A stretch of 64,000 bases of DNA from Pseudomonadota bacterium (lineage in GTDB: Bacteria; Desulfobacterota; Desulfobulbia; Desulfobulbales; Desulfocapsaceae). The notes below the pieces were generated by a model. That model was not told the DNA's origin. It saw only the letters and a program-made list of their open reading frames with translations, and ran no database searches. The stretch covers positions 62,001 to 126,000 of the forward strand of contig JAHJKP010000013.1 of assembly GCA_018821985.1 (NCBI GenBank), read 5' to 3'. This document shows positions 24,575 through 35,105 of this stretch, piece after piece (the first letter of the stretch is position 1; every line of letters begins with the position of its first letter). Position numbers and translations under genes: made by a program.

Positions 24575-26353
24575 ATGCACAATAAACGTCTTATCTGGCA
24601 GCTGTATCCAAGTCAGCTTCTTATTACCCTTGGGGCCTTGCTGGCCTTTACCTGGTACGGCACATCTTCCATCCGTTCTTTTCAATTGAACGAGACTGCG
24701 GCCAGATTGGAGGCGCAGGCCCAGCTTGTGGCCAACACTGTTGCTGTTTATCTGGGTCACGATGATATAACGGGTCTTGAAGCATTTTGTCGTGAGGCAG
24801 GAAAAAAATCCACCACCAGGTTGACGGTGATTGCGCCTGACGGCAAGGTCCTTGCCGACTCGGACGAAGATCCGCTCCGGATGGAAAATCATAATGACCG
24901 CCCTGAGATTATAGCGGCCATTTCCGGAAAGATTGTTCCCTCCTTACGTTTCAGCCAGACCTTACAGGAAAATCTCATGTATGTGGCGATCCCTCTCCAG
25001 GATGGGGGAAAGAGGATAGGCGTACTCCGCACGGCAATCCCCGTGACCGCCATAGAGCAAGCGCTTTCAGCCATTTATCATAAAATTGTCTGGGGCTGTC
25101 TTGTCGTGGCTATGATTGCGGCCCTTGTTGCCTGGTTTATTGCCCGCCGCATCAGCAAGCCGCTGGAGCAGATGAGGTCGGGGGCTGAACGTTTCTCCCG
25201 GGGTGATTTTGCCGTGAGATTGCAGGAAGAAGGCGCCGAGGAGGTGGCAAGTCTTGCCCGTGCCTTGAATGAAATGGCGACCCAGCTTGATATCCGCATC
25301 CAAACCATCGTCCGTCAGCACAGTCAATTACAGGCGGTTTTTTCCAGTATGGTTGAGGGTGTGATCACGGTGGATACCGCGGAGCGGATTCTGAATGTGA
25401 ATGAATCCGGAGCCAAATTGCTCAATGTCGATCCTGAAAAAATTAAAGGCAAAAGTATCCTGCTGGCCGTGCGAAATACCCATCTGCAGAGTTTTGTAAA
25501 AAATTCCCTGGCCTGTGCCTCTCCCATTGAAGGTGAGTTCAGTAGCCGGATGGGTGCGGATGGCCAGGAAAAATATTTTTATGCCCATGGCACCCGATTG
25601 CAGGACCGCCAAGGCCATATTGCCGGAGCCCTCATCGTTCTCAATGATGTGACCAAGCTACGGAGGCTGGAATCCATTCGTCGTGATTTTGTAGCCAATG
25701 TCTCCCATGAACTGAAAACACCGATAACCTCAATAGAGGGTTTTGCTGAAACCCTGCTGGATGGAGCCCTCGACGATCCGGATGATGCCCGCCGATTTGT
25801 TGCAATTATCTCCAAACAGGCCACACGTCTGCATGCCATTGTCGAAGATCTGTTGGCCCTATCCCGTGTTGAACAGGAAGCCAAACGGGAGGAAATTGTC
25901 CTGCAGGAGCTACCAGTGGTGGAGATACTGCAATCGGCGATTCAGAGTTGCACCCCCCGGGCGGAAGAGGAAAATATGGTGATCAGTCTGTCCTGTGCGC
26001 CAACGATCACTGCCAGAATCAACTCCGCCCTGCTGGAACAGGCCGTGGTCAATCTGTTGGATAACGCGGTTAAATACAGCGGCAAAGGCAGTACGATCAG
26101 GGTAGAGGCGGAGGAACAGCAGGATGAAGTCTTGATCCGGATCTGTGACAACGGGGTGGGGATTGCCCCCCAGGATATCTCCAGGATTTTTGAACGTTTT
26201 TACCGGGTTGACAAGGCGCGCAGCGCCAAACTGGGGGGCACAGGTCTTGGGCTTTCCATTGTGAAACATATCGTTACGGCTCATCATGGCCACATCGCTG
26301 TGGAGAGCAGTCCGGAGAAGGGAAGTATCTTTACCATCCACCTCCCGGTTTAG
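24575..26353 (+). CDS. phoR: Phosphate-regulon sensor histidine kinase PhoR
   Basis: 592 residues. Order of parts: membrane segment about 12-30, a periplasmic sensor of roughly 130 residues, second membrane segment about 170-190, HAMP (ARRISKPLEQMRSGAERF), PAS (QLQAVFSSMVEGVITVD), HisKA with phospho-acceptor H378 in VSHELKTP, and HATPase with NLLDNAVKYS (N box), CDNGVGI (G1) and GGTGLGLSIVKHI (G2). This is the PhoR layout; its likely partner PhoB is encoded at 43703. The Pho-box-like repeat before the gene would make it part of the regulon it controls. Assignment to PhoR rather than another PAS kinase rests on architecture, the shared motif and the nearby pst-phoU-phoB genes. Confidence 0.82.
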   Translation: MHNKRLIWQLYPSQLLITLGALLAFTWYGTSSIRSFQLNETAARLEAQAQLVANTVAVYLGHDDITGLEAFCREAGKKSTTRLTVIAPDGKVLADSDEDPLRMENHNDRPEIIAAISGKIVPSLRFSQTLQENLMYVAIPLQDGGKRIGVLRTAIPVTAIEQALSAIYHKIVWGCLVVAMIAALVAWFIARRISKPLEQMRSGAERFSRGDFAVRLQEEGAEEVASLARALNEMATQLDIRIQTIVRQHSQLQAVFSSMVEGVITVDTAERILNVNESGAKLLNVDPEKIKGKSILLAVRNTHLQSFVKNSLACASPIEGEFSSRMGADGQEKYFYAHGTRLQDRQGHIAGALIVLNDVTKLRRLESIRRDFVANVSHELKTPITSIEGFAETLLDGALDDPDDARRFVAIISKQATRLHAIVEDLLALSRVEQEAKREEIVLQELPVVEILQSAIQSCTPRAEEENMVISLSCAPTITARINSALLEQAVVNLLDNAVKYSGKGSTIRVEAEEQQDEVLIRICDNGVGIAPQDISRIFERFYRVDKARSAKLGGTGLGLSIVKHIVTAHHGHIAVESSPEKGSIFTIHLPV

Positions 26354-26372
26354 CGGGGCCTTTCTAAAAAGC

Positions 26373-27281
26373 TTATCTGGCGGTGAATGCCGCTTTAATC
26401 CTCTGGGCCATAATTTCCAGGTTGGCGGCCACGTCTTCGGCCAGGGGGTCAAGAGGAACGACCTCACCGCCAATGGCATTGGCTATGGCTGCGGCGCTCC
26501 TTGGATCAAACTGGGGTTGGACGAAGATCACTTGTGCCTTGTTGGCTCTGGCCTGGGTAATCAGGGCGGAGAGCTGTCTCGGGGTTGGGGATTTTCCGCC
26601 GGTTTCTATGGCCTCCTGCCGCAGATGGTAGGTATGGGCAAAGTAGCCAAAGGCCGGGTGAAAGACATAAAAGGATGCCCCTTGCAAGGGGGCAAGTTGT
26701 TGTGTGATCCCTTGATGCAGCCGGTCCAGGGTCCTGAGGACTTCCTCCAGATTTTTTTCATAACTTGATTTGTTGGCAGGATCTTCGGTCATCATGGCCC
26801 TGGCCATGGACGTGGCCATGATTTTCAGGTTTGGCGGGGACAGCCAGACATGGGGATCCAGACCTTCCTGATGATGGTGTTCCTTAGTTGTCTGGCCAGA
26901 AATACTCTGCTCGTCGTTATCATGGCCCTCTCCAGTCATTGCAATTTTAGCAATGGAATCTGCTGTGTCAACAAAGTGGAGAGTGGGCACTGTCTTTTTC
27001 AGTTTGGGAATGATCTGCCCTTCAAATTCCAGATCAAGGGTGAAATAAAGCTTTGCCCGGGAAAGGGAGGTCAGCTGTCTGGGAGTGGGTTCATAGGTGT
27101 GAGGATCCTGGCCCTTGCCGACCAGGACATGCGTGGTCACGAGCGTTCCCCCCAGTTTGTCACAGATCCATTTTTGTGGGGGAATGGAGACAAAGATCTC
27201 CATGGGGGCTGAAAATGCCATGGAGGTGAGACAGAATAATGAGAAGAGGAGGAGTGAGCCGGTAAGAACTATTTTATTCAT
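26373..27281 (-). CDS. Zinc ABC transporter substrate-binding protein (ZnuA-like)
   Basis: 302 residues with signal peptide (MNKIVLTGSLLLFSLFCLTSMAFS). Cluster A-I solute-binding protein for metal uptake from the periplasm. Metal ligands visible: His in QDPHTYEPTPRQL, His in LDPHVWLSPPN, His in VFHPAFGYFAHTY and the acidic QPQFDPRSA. A short charged His loop (GHDNDEQ...KEHHHQEGLDPH) lies before the second ligand, as in ZnuA. No permease or ATPase gene is adjacent. The open frame begins six codons earlier; neither start has a strong ribosome site. Zinc is favoured over manganese by the His loop, not proven. Confidence 0.85.
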   Translation of the reverse strand: MNKIVLTGSLLLFSLFCLTSMAFSAPMEIFVSIPPQKWICDKLGGTLVTTHVLVGKGQDPHTYEPTPRQLTSLSRAKLYFTLDLEFEGQIIPKLKKTVPTLHFVDTADSIAKIAMTGEGHDNDEQSISGQTTKEHHHQEGLDPHVWLSPPNLKIMATSMARAMMTEDPANKSSYEKNLEEVLRTLDRLHQGITQQLAPLQGASFYVFHPAFGYFAHTYHLRQEAIETGGKSPTPRQLSALITQARANKAQVIFVQPQFDPRSAAAIANAIGGEVVPLDPLAEDVAANLEIMAQRIKAAFTAR

Positions 27282-27601
27282 CTGGTTCTCATGTATCATG
27301 TTTTCTGTAAATTGGTATCAAGTTTGGCAAAATCAGACCAAGGCTTATCTTTTTAGGTTCCAAATCTTCACAACCATTCAAAAGGAGATATCAAAAAACT
27401 GCAAGGGAGAAGATCCTCTTGGAGATATTGCAGATGATTTTTGCCAAGTTACCCCTGATTCTACTCTTGGTGATGGGATCCGGCAAGGATTGTAAGCTGA
27501 GACATCCACTGTTCAGCAGTGTCATCCATCTGGTTGTTCTCGGCTTCCTAAAGCACATATTTTTGGGCTTTGTAAAAAATGAACGGATGTTTTGTACATG
27601 A
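27282..27601. other. Intergenic region, no gene seen
   Basis: 320 bases between the divergent-free ends: upstream of the znuA-like gene and downstream of the ClC gene. Short frames in it have no ribosome site or recognisable protein. It must hold the znuA-like promoter, but no Zur-type palindrome could be picked out with confidence. Confidence 0.5.
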
Positions 27602-29683
27602 TCATTGCTCGTTGTGTCCCTCGAAAATCTTTTTTACCTCATCAATTCTGGCTTGCCGGACGAGAAGCGTAATCAGATCACCGACCTCAATTTTTGTGCC
27701 GCCGTGGGGTATATATACAGTCCCGTCTTTTCTCTCAATCGAGACCAGATTCACTCCATGGGGAATTCTCAAATCCGCCACACTCTTGCCGACTAGCGGG
27801 GTATCTTTCCGTATCCTGATTTCCCTAAATTTAATATCCACCATCTTTCTTAAGGCCATCCGGTCATGGACGAGCTGACTATGCTGCCTTCTCATCAGCC
27901 CGACTTCATAGGCTTGCAAAATCTCACTGCGACTGATAAGGCCAACCAGTTTTGTGGAGGCATGGCGTGAAACTACAGGTAATCGTGCCAGATCACGGGG
28001 CGCCATTCTGCGAATCGCCGTCCATACCGGTTCATCAGGAAAAACCGTGACCGGATTCGTAGTTGTAATATCGCCGATTTTAAGTTTCTTGATATTATCA
28101 TATTCGGACAGGGTGCGTTCCATATCCTGAAGTGTAACCATGCCATAAAGATCTTCATCGCTGGACATGACAGGAAAACCTCTCAGGTTCGTTTCCTGAA
28201 AGGTTGCATACAGGTCAGCGACGGACTGGTCCTTATGGACAGTGACCGGGCTATGGGCCATTACTTCCTCAACATTCACACCTTGCATTACATCAAGATC
28301 CCTGCCCGTTTCCAAACGCACCCCTCTTTTGCTCAGCTTCAGGGTATAAATTGACTCCGGATGCAGCCACTGGGAAAAAGTCGAGGCCACCATCGCGGTG
28401 GCCATAAGCGGCAGAATCATGTGGTAATCGTTGCTCATTTCAAAAACGATTAACATTGAAGTAAAGGGCGCGTGGGCAGCAGCCGCAAAAACGGCCGCCA
28501 TGCCGACCAGCGCATAGGCCCCAACCCCTCCAGCAATGTCCGGGAAAATAGCCTTGACGGTATAGCCGAAAGCCCCGCCGAGCATGGCGCCGGTAAAAAG
28601 TGAAGGTGCAAAAACACCGCCTGAGTTGCCGGAACCCAAGGTGAAAGACGTGGCCAGCGGTTTTAGGAAAATAAGGATCAAAAGGAGCAGAAAGGACTCT
28701 TTGCCCTGCAGCACCTTTTCAATAAAGGTAAAACCGGTACCGAAAACATGGGGGATGTTTTCAATCAATGGCATTCCGAGACGAAAATCCTCGGCATTAT
28801 GATAGATACTGCCGCCGAGGCGAAGATAGGCAAATCCCAGAAGACCTAAGCAAAGAGCCCCGATTGCCGGTTTCAATGTCAGTGGTACTTTCAGGTTATC
28901 GAAGAGAGTTTCAGAAAAGTTCAACATCCTGGTAAACATGATGCCCACCAGGGCGGCGAGTAAACCCAGGACCACATAAAGCAGAATCTCCCAAGGCGAG
29001 TTCAGCACGTAACTGGGCAGATCAAAGGCCGGCCTGGCTCCCAGATAAACCCGGCTGACAATACTGGCGGCGACCGAGGCGATGGCGACGTTTCCGAACA
29101 TGCTGACCTGCATCTCGGTCATTAAAACCTCGGAAGCAAAGGCCACTCCGGCGATGGGGGCGTTGAAGGTGGCGGCGATACCAGCGGCGGCGCCGCAGGC
29201 CACCAGATTTTTTATCTGCTCGTTAGAAAGGTGGAGCCATTGTCCGGCGATGGAACCCAGAGCTGATCCCACCTGAATAATAGGCCCTTCACGGCCTGCC
29301 GAGCCGCCCGTGCCTATACAGATTGCTGAGGCCATTATTTTTGCCAGCACAACCCTGGGCCGGATGCGGCCACCGTGCAAAACTATGGCCTGCATAACTT
29401 CGGGAACTCCGTGCCCCTTGGCCTCAGCAGCCCAGAAAGCGACAATGGGTCCCACCACCAGGCCGCCGAGGACCGGAACAAAAATAAAGGTCCCATACCC
29501 TAGAAGTGAAGAAAAAAATTCCGCTTTCGTAAAGGCAATAAGCTGAATAAAAACGATAAGCCTGATAAAAAAAACAGCGGCAAGACCGGTGCCGGCGCCA
29601 ACCAGCGCTGCAGTGAACATATGAACGAGGTTTCCGTGGGGAGGATGATGATCCACCAGATTTCGTAAAAATTTTCGAATCAT
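27602..29683 (-). CDS. ClC-family chloride channel/antiporter with CBS pair and TrkA-C domain
   Basis: 693 residues. The membrane part (about 20-430) has the three ion-path motifs GSAGREGPIIQ, GSGNSGGVFAPSLF and the early GTGLAAVFF region; the gating Glu of GREGP is present, and LMTEMQ supplies a Glu near the intracellular proton site, which suggests proton-coupled exchange rather than a pure channel. A CBS pair follows (VMAHSPVTVHKDQSV and ITTTNPVTVFPDEPV), which usually senses nucleotides, then a TrkA-C-like domain (GKSVADLRIPHGVNLVSIERKDG...GDLITLLV). The fusion of CBS and TrkA-C to ClC is known in bacteria. The frame is open further upstream; MIRKFLRNLVDHH at 29683 is the likely start. 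Confidence 0.9.
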   Translation of the reverse strand: MIRKFLRNLVDHHPPHGNLVHMFTAALVGAGTGLAAVFFIRLIVFIQLIAFTKAEFFSSLLGYGTFIFVPVLGGLVVGPIVAFWAAEAKGHGVPEVMQAIVLHGGRIRPRVVLAKIMASAICIGTGGSAGREGPIIQVGSALGSIAGQWLHLSNEQIKNLVACGAAAGIAATFNAPIAGVAFASEVLMTEMQVSMFGNVAIASVAASIVSRVYLGARPAFDLPSYVLNSPWEILLYVVLGLLAALVGIMFTRMLNFSETLFDNLKVPLTLKPAIGALCLGLLGFAYLRLGGSIYHNAEDFRLGMPLIENIPHVFGTGFTFIEKVLQGKESFLLLLILIFLKPLATSFTLGSGNSGGVFAPSLFTGAMLGGAFGYTVKAIFPDIAGGVGAYALVGMAAVFAAAAHAPFTSMLIVFEMSNDYHMILPLMATAMVASTFSQWLHPESIYTLKLSKRGVRLETGRDLDVMQGVNVEEVMAHSPVTVHKDQSVADLYATFQETNLRGFPVMSSDEDLYGMVTLQDMERTLSEYDNIKKLKIGDITTTNPVTVFPDEPVWTAIRRMAPRDLARLPVVSRHASTKLVGLISRSEILQAYEVGLMRRQHSQLVHDRMALRKMVDIKFREIRIRKDTPLVGKSVADLRIPHGVNLVSIERKDGTVYIPHGGTKIEVGDLITLLVRQARIDEVKKIFEGHNEQ

Positions 29684-30168
29684 TTTTTTCAGTTCATTCG
29701 TTAGTGTCTGTTCACAAATATACAATTTATGGATTGACACGAGGTAACAGGTATCGTGTAAAAGCGTGGGCTGCATTTAATGGCAAAATCTACTTTATAG
29801 TATGTCATCAAACCTTCATAAATTGCAAACAGTATCATTCTTTGCTGTGTATATGTTCGAATCTGGCCAGCGTCTGGCCTCTATTCACAGGGTGCCGGAA
29901 AGGTAAGTGGTAGCAGTTTGATCTTTCTCCATCGCGATTGATGCCGGGGGAAGCGATATGAATCATCATCGAAAGTGATAACTGCTTCCCCGTCCAGACG
30001 ATAATTCAAGAACCCCTTCAGGGTAGTATCGACAAAAGAGAAAGGAGGTAATTTGTGATCTGTGAAGGAGTGACGGGGAAGAGAGTGATTTAAGAATGGG
30101 GCAGGTTGCAGGCGGATTCTTTGAGAGAGTGACAATATCCCTGAAGCAGGGATAACGGGGTGAGTCAT
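29684..30168. other. Intergenic region, no convincing gene
   Basis: About 485 bases between the ClC gene start and the chemoreceptor terminator. A 111-codon minus-strand frame (to 29881) runs through the terminator and has no recognised family; its end could be a gene remnant but there is no support. An AAAGGAGG-like ribosome site near 30045 is followed by only a dozen codons. Confidence 0.4.
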
Positions 30169-30212
30169 AAAAAAGAGACAGCCCTGTCTGTTTTGCAGAC
30201 CAGGCTGTCTCT
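30169..30212 (-). terminator. Rho-independent terminator of the chemoreceptor gene
   Basis: On the minus strand AGAGACAGCC...GGCTGTCTCT form a ten-base stem, extended inward by CAGA/TCTG pairing, followed directly by a run of six T. It lies about 57 bases after the stop of the chemoreceptor gene. Confidence 0.88.
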
Positions 30213-30268
30213 CCAAGCATCAGGCGAAGAGGTGCTGATTACATTTTATACAGATTGAGCATCGTGGC

Positions 30269-32443
30269 TCATGTGGTAACCGGTACCATATCAACAAAAC
30301 CAGTTATCTTCTCCGTCTTATTTTTAATCATAAAAGAATCGATGTTGGGCTCAGGATCTTCCAAGACCACTGATTTTCCTTTACACATCTTAAAGTCAGC
30401 TATCATTGTCTTCAGTTGTCCGGCCAGGGTCAACATCTCGGTGGCGCTTTGCTGAACCAGATCACTCTCGGTCTGGATTCCAGAAACGGTCTCGCTGATT
30501 GTGGCAATGTTTCCGGCTATATCAGCAGATACCAGCGCCGTTTGCATCACCTGCTCATTGCTGTCAGCGACTCCTGTGGTCGCATGGGCAATGTTAAGGG
30601 CTACGTCGCGCGTTACCACTGATTGCTCTTCGATGGCCGCGGCCATCTGGGGAACGATTTCATTGACGGTCTTGATCACCCCGGCAATCCGGTCAATATC
30701 GTCTATGGCCATATTAGTTGAAGACTGGATAGCGTCAATCCGACCACGAATGTCCTTGGTAGCAACTGAGGTCTGACGCGACAGCTCTTTTATCTCACTC
30801 GCCACCACCGCAAATCCCCTGCCGGCATCTCCGGCACGGGCAGCCTCAATAGTGGCGTTCAAGGCCAACAGATTTGTCTGCTCGGAAATTGCCGCTATTG
30901 TCTCGGTAACCTTACCTATCTGCTGGGCAGCGGCACCAAGAGTTCTCATCATGGCAGTAACACCATCCGCCTGTCGTGAGGCCTCGTCGCTGATGACACG
31001 CACCTGCTCAGCGTTACCCGCAATCTCCAAAATAGTGGCGCTCATCTGTTCAGTGGCTGTGGACACCGTGGCGAGATTGGCTGTTGCCAGCTCCATACCA
31101 GCGGCTACAGAGTTGGAATTGACGCTGGACTCTTCTGCAGCAGCAGCCACGCTTATCGTCCGGCCGGATATATGCAAGACTCCGGACTTCAACTCATCAG
31201 AAACAAGCGCCAAACCAGAAGATGAAGCAGTCAGCGTGCCAATGCCATTATTGATATTGCCAATGATGGCACACATACTGCCAGTCAAGGATTCGGCGGC
31301 TTGTGAAAGGTCTCCGATCTCATCTCGACGCAGGCAATCTTTCTCATGCACCTCAATTGAAAAATCACCCTGGGCCATCATTTGGAGATGAGAAGCAATT
31401 CTCCGTAAAGGTCGGGCGATACTGTGACTGCTGAAGACGCCAAAGACAATGGACAAAACCATTCCCGAGACAACGGCAATCAGGGTCAGCAGTTTATAGA
31501 AAGTCATTTGCTCATTCGCTTGGCTTGAGACCTCTGCGGCAACATTCTGGTTGAGGTGAACAATCCTCTCAAGCAAGGTGAGTACGCTCTCCTGGTGTTG
31601 TCTTGAGGCACCAAGTAATAGCTCTTTACCCTGCTCAGCCAAGGTAATGGAATCTTTGGCGACATACAACATGGTCTTTAAATACATGAAAATATTTTCC
31701 TGCATAAGATGAATCATATCTTTTTGATACAGTGCCACAGCCTCTTCACGCTTGCCCTCACTCATCAACTTTTTGATCTCATGGACAAGCTCATGAAACC
31801 GGACGTGATGCACCTTGATTCTTTCTAATGCGGTGAGCAGGTCAGGATTCGTTGTTGTAAAAGTAGGCATCCACTGTCCAAGGTTACAGGTAGTGGCATC
31901 CTCACCTCCGTCAAAAGAAGAAGAGTTTAAAAGAAGCATTTCAACAATACGTTGTGCCAGCACATAATGATCTTTAATGAATTGTTCGAATAGGCGGCCA
32001 AGTTGCTCGGGATCAGCAATTCCATTGTCGTCAATATGATGATTTAACTCAAGATATTGATCGTTAGCCTGTTGCCAGGCAGTCCATGCCGGGACAAATT
32101 GTTTCCAGAGAGTGGCCTCTTCAGCGGTTTGCGGCAGGGATGTATAGATAGCCAAGGCAGAGTGGTAACGTGCGCGAGCTTCCTGGATGTTTGTATATTG
32201 ACGCGCTCGGGTGGCCTCATCCAGGCCGGCAATACTGAGGGTAGCCAGGCTGCCCCGAATGATTTCTGCTTCCCGTTCAATGGTTAGTAAACTATCTACA
32301 CCTGGCAGTCGGACACTTCCAATCTCATGGATGGCTTTTTCACCGATAGTGTTTCCATAGTAACCAAAAGCACCTGTGATTAGACCAATCAGGGCAATTC
32401 CGAGAAAAGACAGAATCAATTTTTTACGAATACCGATCTGCAT
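30269..32443 (-). CDS. Methyl-accepting chemotaxis protein
   Basis: 724 residues. Membrane segments at about 9-31 and 328-352 bound a periplasmic sensor of roughly 300 residues, followed by HAMP ([16 protein letters not shown]) and a cytoplasmic signalling domain with the hairpin tip [35 protein letters not shown] type sequence. In the sensor, CNLGQW near 184 and [15 protein letters not shown] resemble the zinc-binding CZB pattern (H...CxLGxW...HxxxH), here on the outer side. No CheW-binding kinase genes lie nearby; it probably feeds a chemotaxis array encoded elsewhere. It is followed by a terminator and preceded by an EAL-GGDEF gene on the same strand, 84 bases away. Confidence 0.95.
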   Translation of the reverse strand: MQIGIRKKLILSFLGIALIGLITGAFGYYGNTIGEKAIHEIGSVRLPGVDSLLTIEREAEIIRGSLATLSIAGLDEATRARQYTNIQEARARYHSALAIYTSLPQTAEEATLWKQFVPAWTAWQQANDQYLELNHHIDDNGIADPEQLGRLFEQFIKDHYVLAQRIVEMLLLNSSSFDGGEDATTCNLGQWMPTFTTTNPDLLTALERIKVHHVRFHELVHEIKKLMSEGKREEAVALYQKDMIHLMQENIFMYLKTMLYVAKDSITLAEQGKELLLGASRQHQESVLTLLERIVHLNQNVAAEVSSQANEQMTFYKLLTLIAVVSGMVLSIVFGVFSSHSIARPLRRIASHLQMMAQGDFSIEVHEKDCLRRDEIGDLSQAAESLTGSMCAIIGNINNGIGTLTASSSGLALVSDELKSGVLHISGRTISVAAAAEESSVNSNSVAAGMELATANLATVSTATEQMSATILEIAGNAEQVRVISDEASRQADGVTAMMRTLGAAAQQIGKVTETIAAISEQTNLLALNATIEAARAGDAGRGFAVVASEIKELSRQTSVATKDIRGRIDAIQSSTNMAIDDIDRIAGVIKTVNEIVPQMAAAIEEQSVVTRDVALNIAHATTGVADSNEQVMQTALVSADIAGNIATISETVSGIQTESDLVQQSATEMLTLAGQLKTMIADFKMCKGKSVVLEDPEPNIDSFMIKNKTEKITGFVDMVPVTT

Positions 32444-32527
32444 ATCTAACCCTCATAAAAAAATAATAGCTCTGGGCATTTTCCCCATTTTTTGACAACA
32501 ATTCAAAAAAGACATGTTCAATATTCA

Positions 32528-34384
32528 TCAGGCAGCTAGAGATGCTAACTCTGTTTGTGCTGCCATTCTTCTGTTGCTGACTATGGCTGACCCTGGTTTC
32601 TTCTTGGCTGCTCGTTTAACTCCCGTGGCGAGATATGCCAATTCTGCGTAGGAACTCACAGCGCAATCTTCCGTACTGACAATTCCAATCGACAAAGAGA
32701 GGAGAGAAATGCAACGAAGCTGTCCCTGCCGGTCCATGGCTTGGTAACACCCATTCTCGAATTCCTTTTCACCATGAAAATTTGGCAACAATTGTTGCAG
32801 CTTATTAATAATCTGCTCACAGAGCGATAAGGAGGCGTGTGGGCGGCTGATGACTATAAAATCATCGCCGCCGATATGGCCGACAAAGCGGAACTGATCG
32901 TTATGGCCGACTGGTTGCACCACGTCGACAAGAAGCTGGGCAATCCCTTTGATGACCATGTCACCTTTTTCAAAGCCGTAGTAATCGTTGTAGGGTTTGA
33001 AATCGTCAATATCGACATAACACACATCAAAGGTCACCCTTTGCTCGATGAGACGGGCTACAGTGCGCTGGATAAACTCATTGCCGGGCAGACCGGTGAG
33101 GGGACTGGCCCCTTTGGCCAACTGGATGCTTTTTTTGGTAATGGCATCGAGCAAAGCAGAAATGGCAACTGTACCCACATATTTGCCATTTTTACTCACG
33201 CACAGATCATCATATAAAGAAACCCCGCGCCGCCCCTGGATCAAGCGAACCACCTCTTCTACCGGAGTCGAGGCCTCCACCAGCAGAAAATCTGGTTCCA
33301 GCACGTCCTTGATCATCCGGTGTTGGCAAAGGGCATAGCCAAAACCGTGCGGTCCGATCAAGTGTTGTTCCAGAAAACGCATGCGGGGCAACATGCCCAG
33401 CACCCGCTCTTCTGCAACGACAGCTATTCCCTGCAGGCTGTTATTATCATGAAAACGTTTGAATGCCGCCATCACTGAGTCTATCGGGGCTAGGGGGTCC
33501 ACATAGCGGCAGATACTGCCTATCACACAGGAAGAAACCAGAGAATCGGTGCACTCATAGACATCACTCTGCTTGCCAGGGATATCGACACTCGCGTTCG
33601 ACAAGTCCGGACCTGGACGCTCAAGATAATAACCCTGAAACAGGTCAATGCCAAAACGGGAAACGATATCCAGCTCTTCTTGGCGCTCAATGCCCTCGGC
33701 AATAACCATGATGCCAAGCTTATGGCAGACTGTGGCCATAGCATCCACCAGATTATATTTAAAGGGAAAACGATCGAGTTCATCGATGAAATGGCGGTCA
33801 ATCTTGACATAGTCAGGCTGAACAATGGAGAGCATCTTCAGTCCGCCATAGCCAACGCCGAAATCGTCAATGGCAATCTTGTAGCCACGCTTGCGGTAAT
33901 GATCAATTGACCGTTGAAAAAGATCATAGTTCTTGATGGCCTCTTGTTCGGTGATCTCCAGGACTATCCTGTCTTTAGGAATACCGCAGTCTTCGGCCAG
34001 ACGATCGGTCACCCCTCCCCTGTGATCTGAATGGATGAGAGTGCCGGGGCAGATATTTACATAGAGGTAGGCATTTTTTTGCACGAAACCCAATTCTGCC
34101 GCCCGGCAAAAGGCATTTTCCCGGCACTGCATGTCCAGACTAGCAATAATGCCTTCAGCCTGGGCCTTGAGAAAAAGTTTTGAGATATCAAAAGGGGGAA
34201 TAACGCCATCCCGAACTCTGGCCAGGGCCTCATAACCGTATATCTCACCGTTCTGCCGGGAAAATATCGGCTGAAACCAGGAGGTAAGGTTGTTGGTATC
34301 CAGAAGGTAAAGTAAAAGCTCCCGTGATACCGTTGTCTGCACATTTTTTTCAAAAATGGTTGATTCCAAAAACATCTTTTTCAC
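32528..34384 (-). CDS. EAL-CBS-GGDEF cyclic-di-GMP protein
   Basis: 618 residues, soluble. EAL phosphodiesterase domain about 30-270: YEALARV, VNICPGTL, LEITEQEA, IDDFGVGYGGL, VKIDRHFI and VIAEGIE, so all metal and catalytic residues of an active domain appear present. A CBS pair lies about 285-420. The C-terminal GGDEF domain (about 440-600) reads GGDDF near 510, with Asp for the usual Glu, so cyclase activity may be weak and the domain may serve as a GTP sensor. The overall effect is probably to lower c-di-GMP. The gene is expressed in the same direction as the chemoreceptor that follows it, perhaps together. Confidence 0.92.
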   Translation of the reverse strand: MKKMFLESTIFEKNVQTTVSRELLLYLLDTNNLTSWFQPIFSRQNGEIYGYEALARVRDGVIPPFDISKLFLKAQAEGIIASLDMQCRENAFCRAAELGFVQKNAYLYVNICPGTLIHSDHRGGVTDRLAEDCGIPKDRIVLEITEQEAIKNYDLFQRSIDHYRKRGYKIAIDDFGVGYGGLKMLSIVQPDYVKIDRHFIDELDRFPFKYNLVDAMATVCHKLGIMVIAEGIERQEELDIVSRFGIDLFQGYYLERPGPDLSNASVDIPGKQSDVYECTDSLVSSCVIGSICRYVDPLAPIDSVMAAFKRFHDNNSLQGIAVVAEERVLGMLPRMRFLEQHLIGPHGFGYALCQHRMIKDVLEPDFLLVEASTPVEEVVRLIQGRRGVSLYDDLCVSKNGKYVGTVAISALLDAITKKSIQLAKGASPLTGLPGNEFIQRTVARLIEQRVTFDVCYVDIDDFKPYNDYYGFEKGDMVIKGIAQLLVDVVQPVGHNDQFRFVGHIGGDDFIVISRPHASLSLCEQIINKLQQLLPNFHGEKEFENGCYQAMDRQGQLRCISLLSLSIGIVSTEDCAVSSYAELAYLATGVKRAAKKKPGSAIVSNRRMAAQTELASLAA

Positions 34385-35105
34385 CTTTTGAATATTTCAC
34401 TCTTAGATTACCCAAAAGAACAATGGGGATAGAGATCACACAACAGAAAATAAAAATTGAAACCGCATGCAACTCTTCTCTAACGACACTGCGCAAGTGC
34501 TATAACTTCCAACTCTGGCCAGACATATTGATCGTACAGTGGGGGAAGGGATCGAAAGAAAACAGGACACTGCTCATGCCGGCCTATTTTGCAGTATATT
34601 TCAAGCTCCCGTACGCTTGGAACGTACGGCGCTCCATGCAACGAACAACTGGCTACAGACCAGGTATTGTTGGCAGGGGTATAACAAGAGAGATATTGAC
34701 AGTGCATACTATTACTCCTGGAGTAGCTTTTTAGGAGCCGTTACAAAATAACCATTACCTTTCGCAGGCCATGTATGGACGCCCCATGTCGCCCCTCCAC
34801 AGATGGATGACGAGACTATGGCCTGACCATTTCGTTACGGCTCTTTATGTTGTTACGTTACTTCAATGTCTAGAGTTGTTAGAGACAACTGCGTGATTGC
34901 ACGTTTATGAAAAAGTAATGTAACAGCTCTGTATTAGAGTGAGATTAGAAAGGAGTTATTTTTCGATAATGTGAGCAGAAGGGAGTTGAGTTCTGAATAA
35001 AAGCAAAGCACTGTGGTCTCTTTAATCTTAGTGTAATAACAACTGGATTTTTTGTATCACTTGCAAGGAAAGTAATCAGGAGAGAGGGCGCGTATCTAAG
35101 GTCTC
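34385..35105. other. Intergenic region with repeat copy B
   Basis: About 720 bases without a convincing gene, AT-rich in the last 250. It contains repeat copy B (34731-34848) and a small hairpin CCGTACG/CGTACGG at 34609-34629. The short frames seen here have no ribosome sites or family matches. The promoter of the EAL-CBS-GGDEF gene should lie at its left end. Confidence 0.5.
34731..34848. repeat. Interspersed inverted-end repeat, copy B
   Basis: Starts TTAGGAGCCGTTACAAAATA and ends ATTTCGTTACGGCTCTTTAT, about 118 bases. The middle carries a further inverted pair CAGGCCAT/ATGGCCTG. It is the longest copy and the only one not within about 300 bases of a start or stop of a + strand gene. Confidence 0.7.

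Noticed and set aside
29855-29863. GTTCGAATC, a tRNA T-loop-like string
   Set aside because: Flanking bases do not pair as a T-stem and no acceptor, D or anticodon arms are present.
29881-30216. 111-codon minus-strand frame downstream of the chemoreceptor
   Set aside because: It overlaps the terminator hairpin, has no ribosome site and no recognisable family. A gene remnant cannot be excluded but is not supported.
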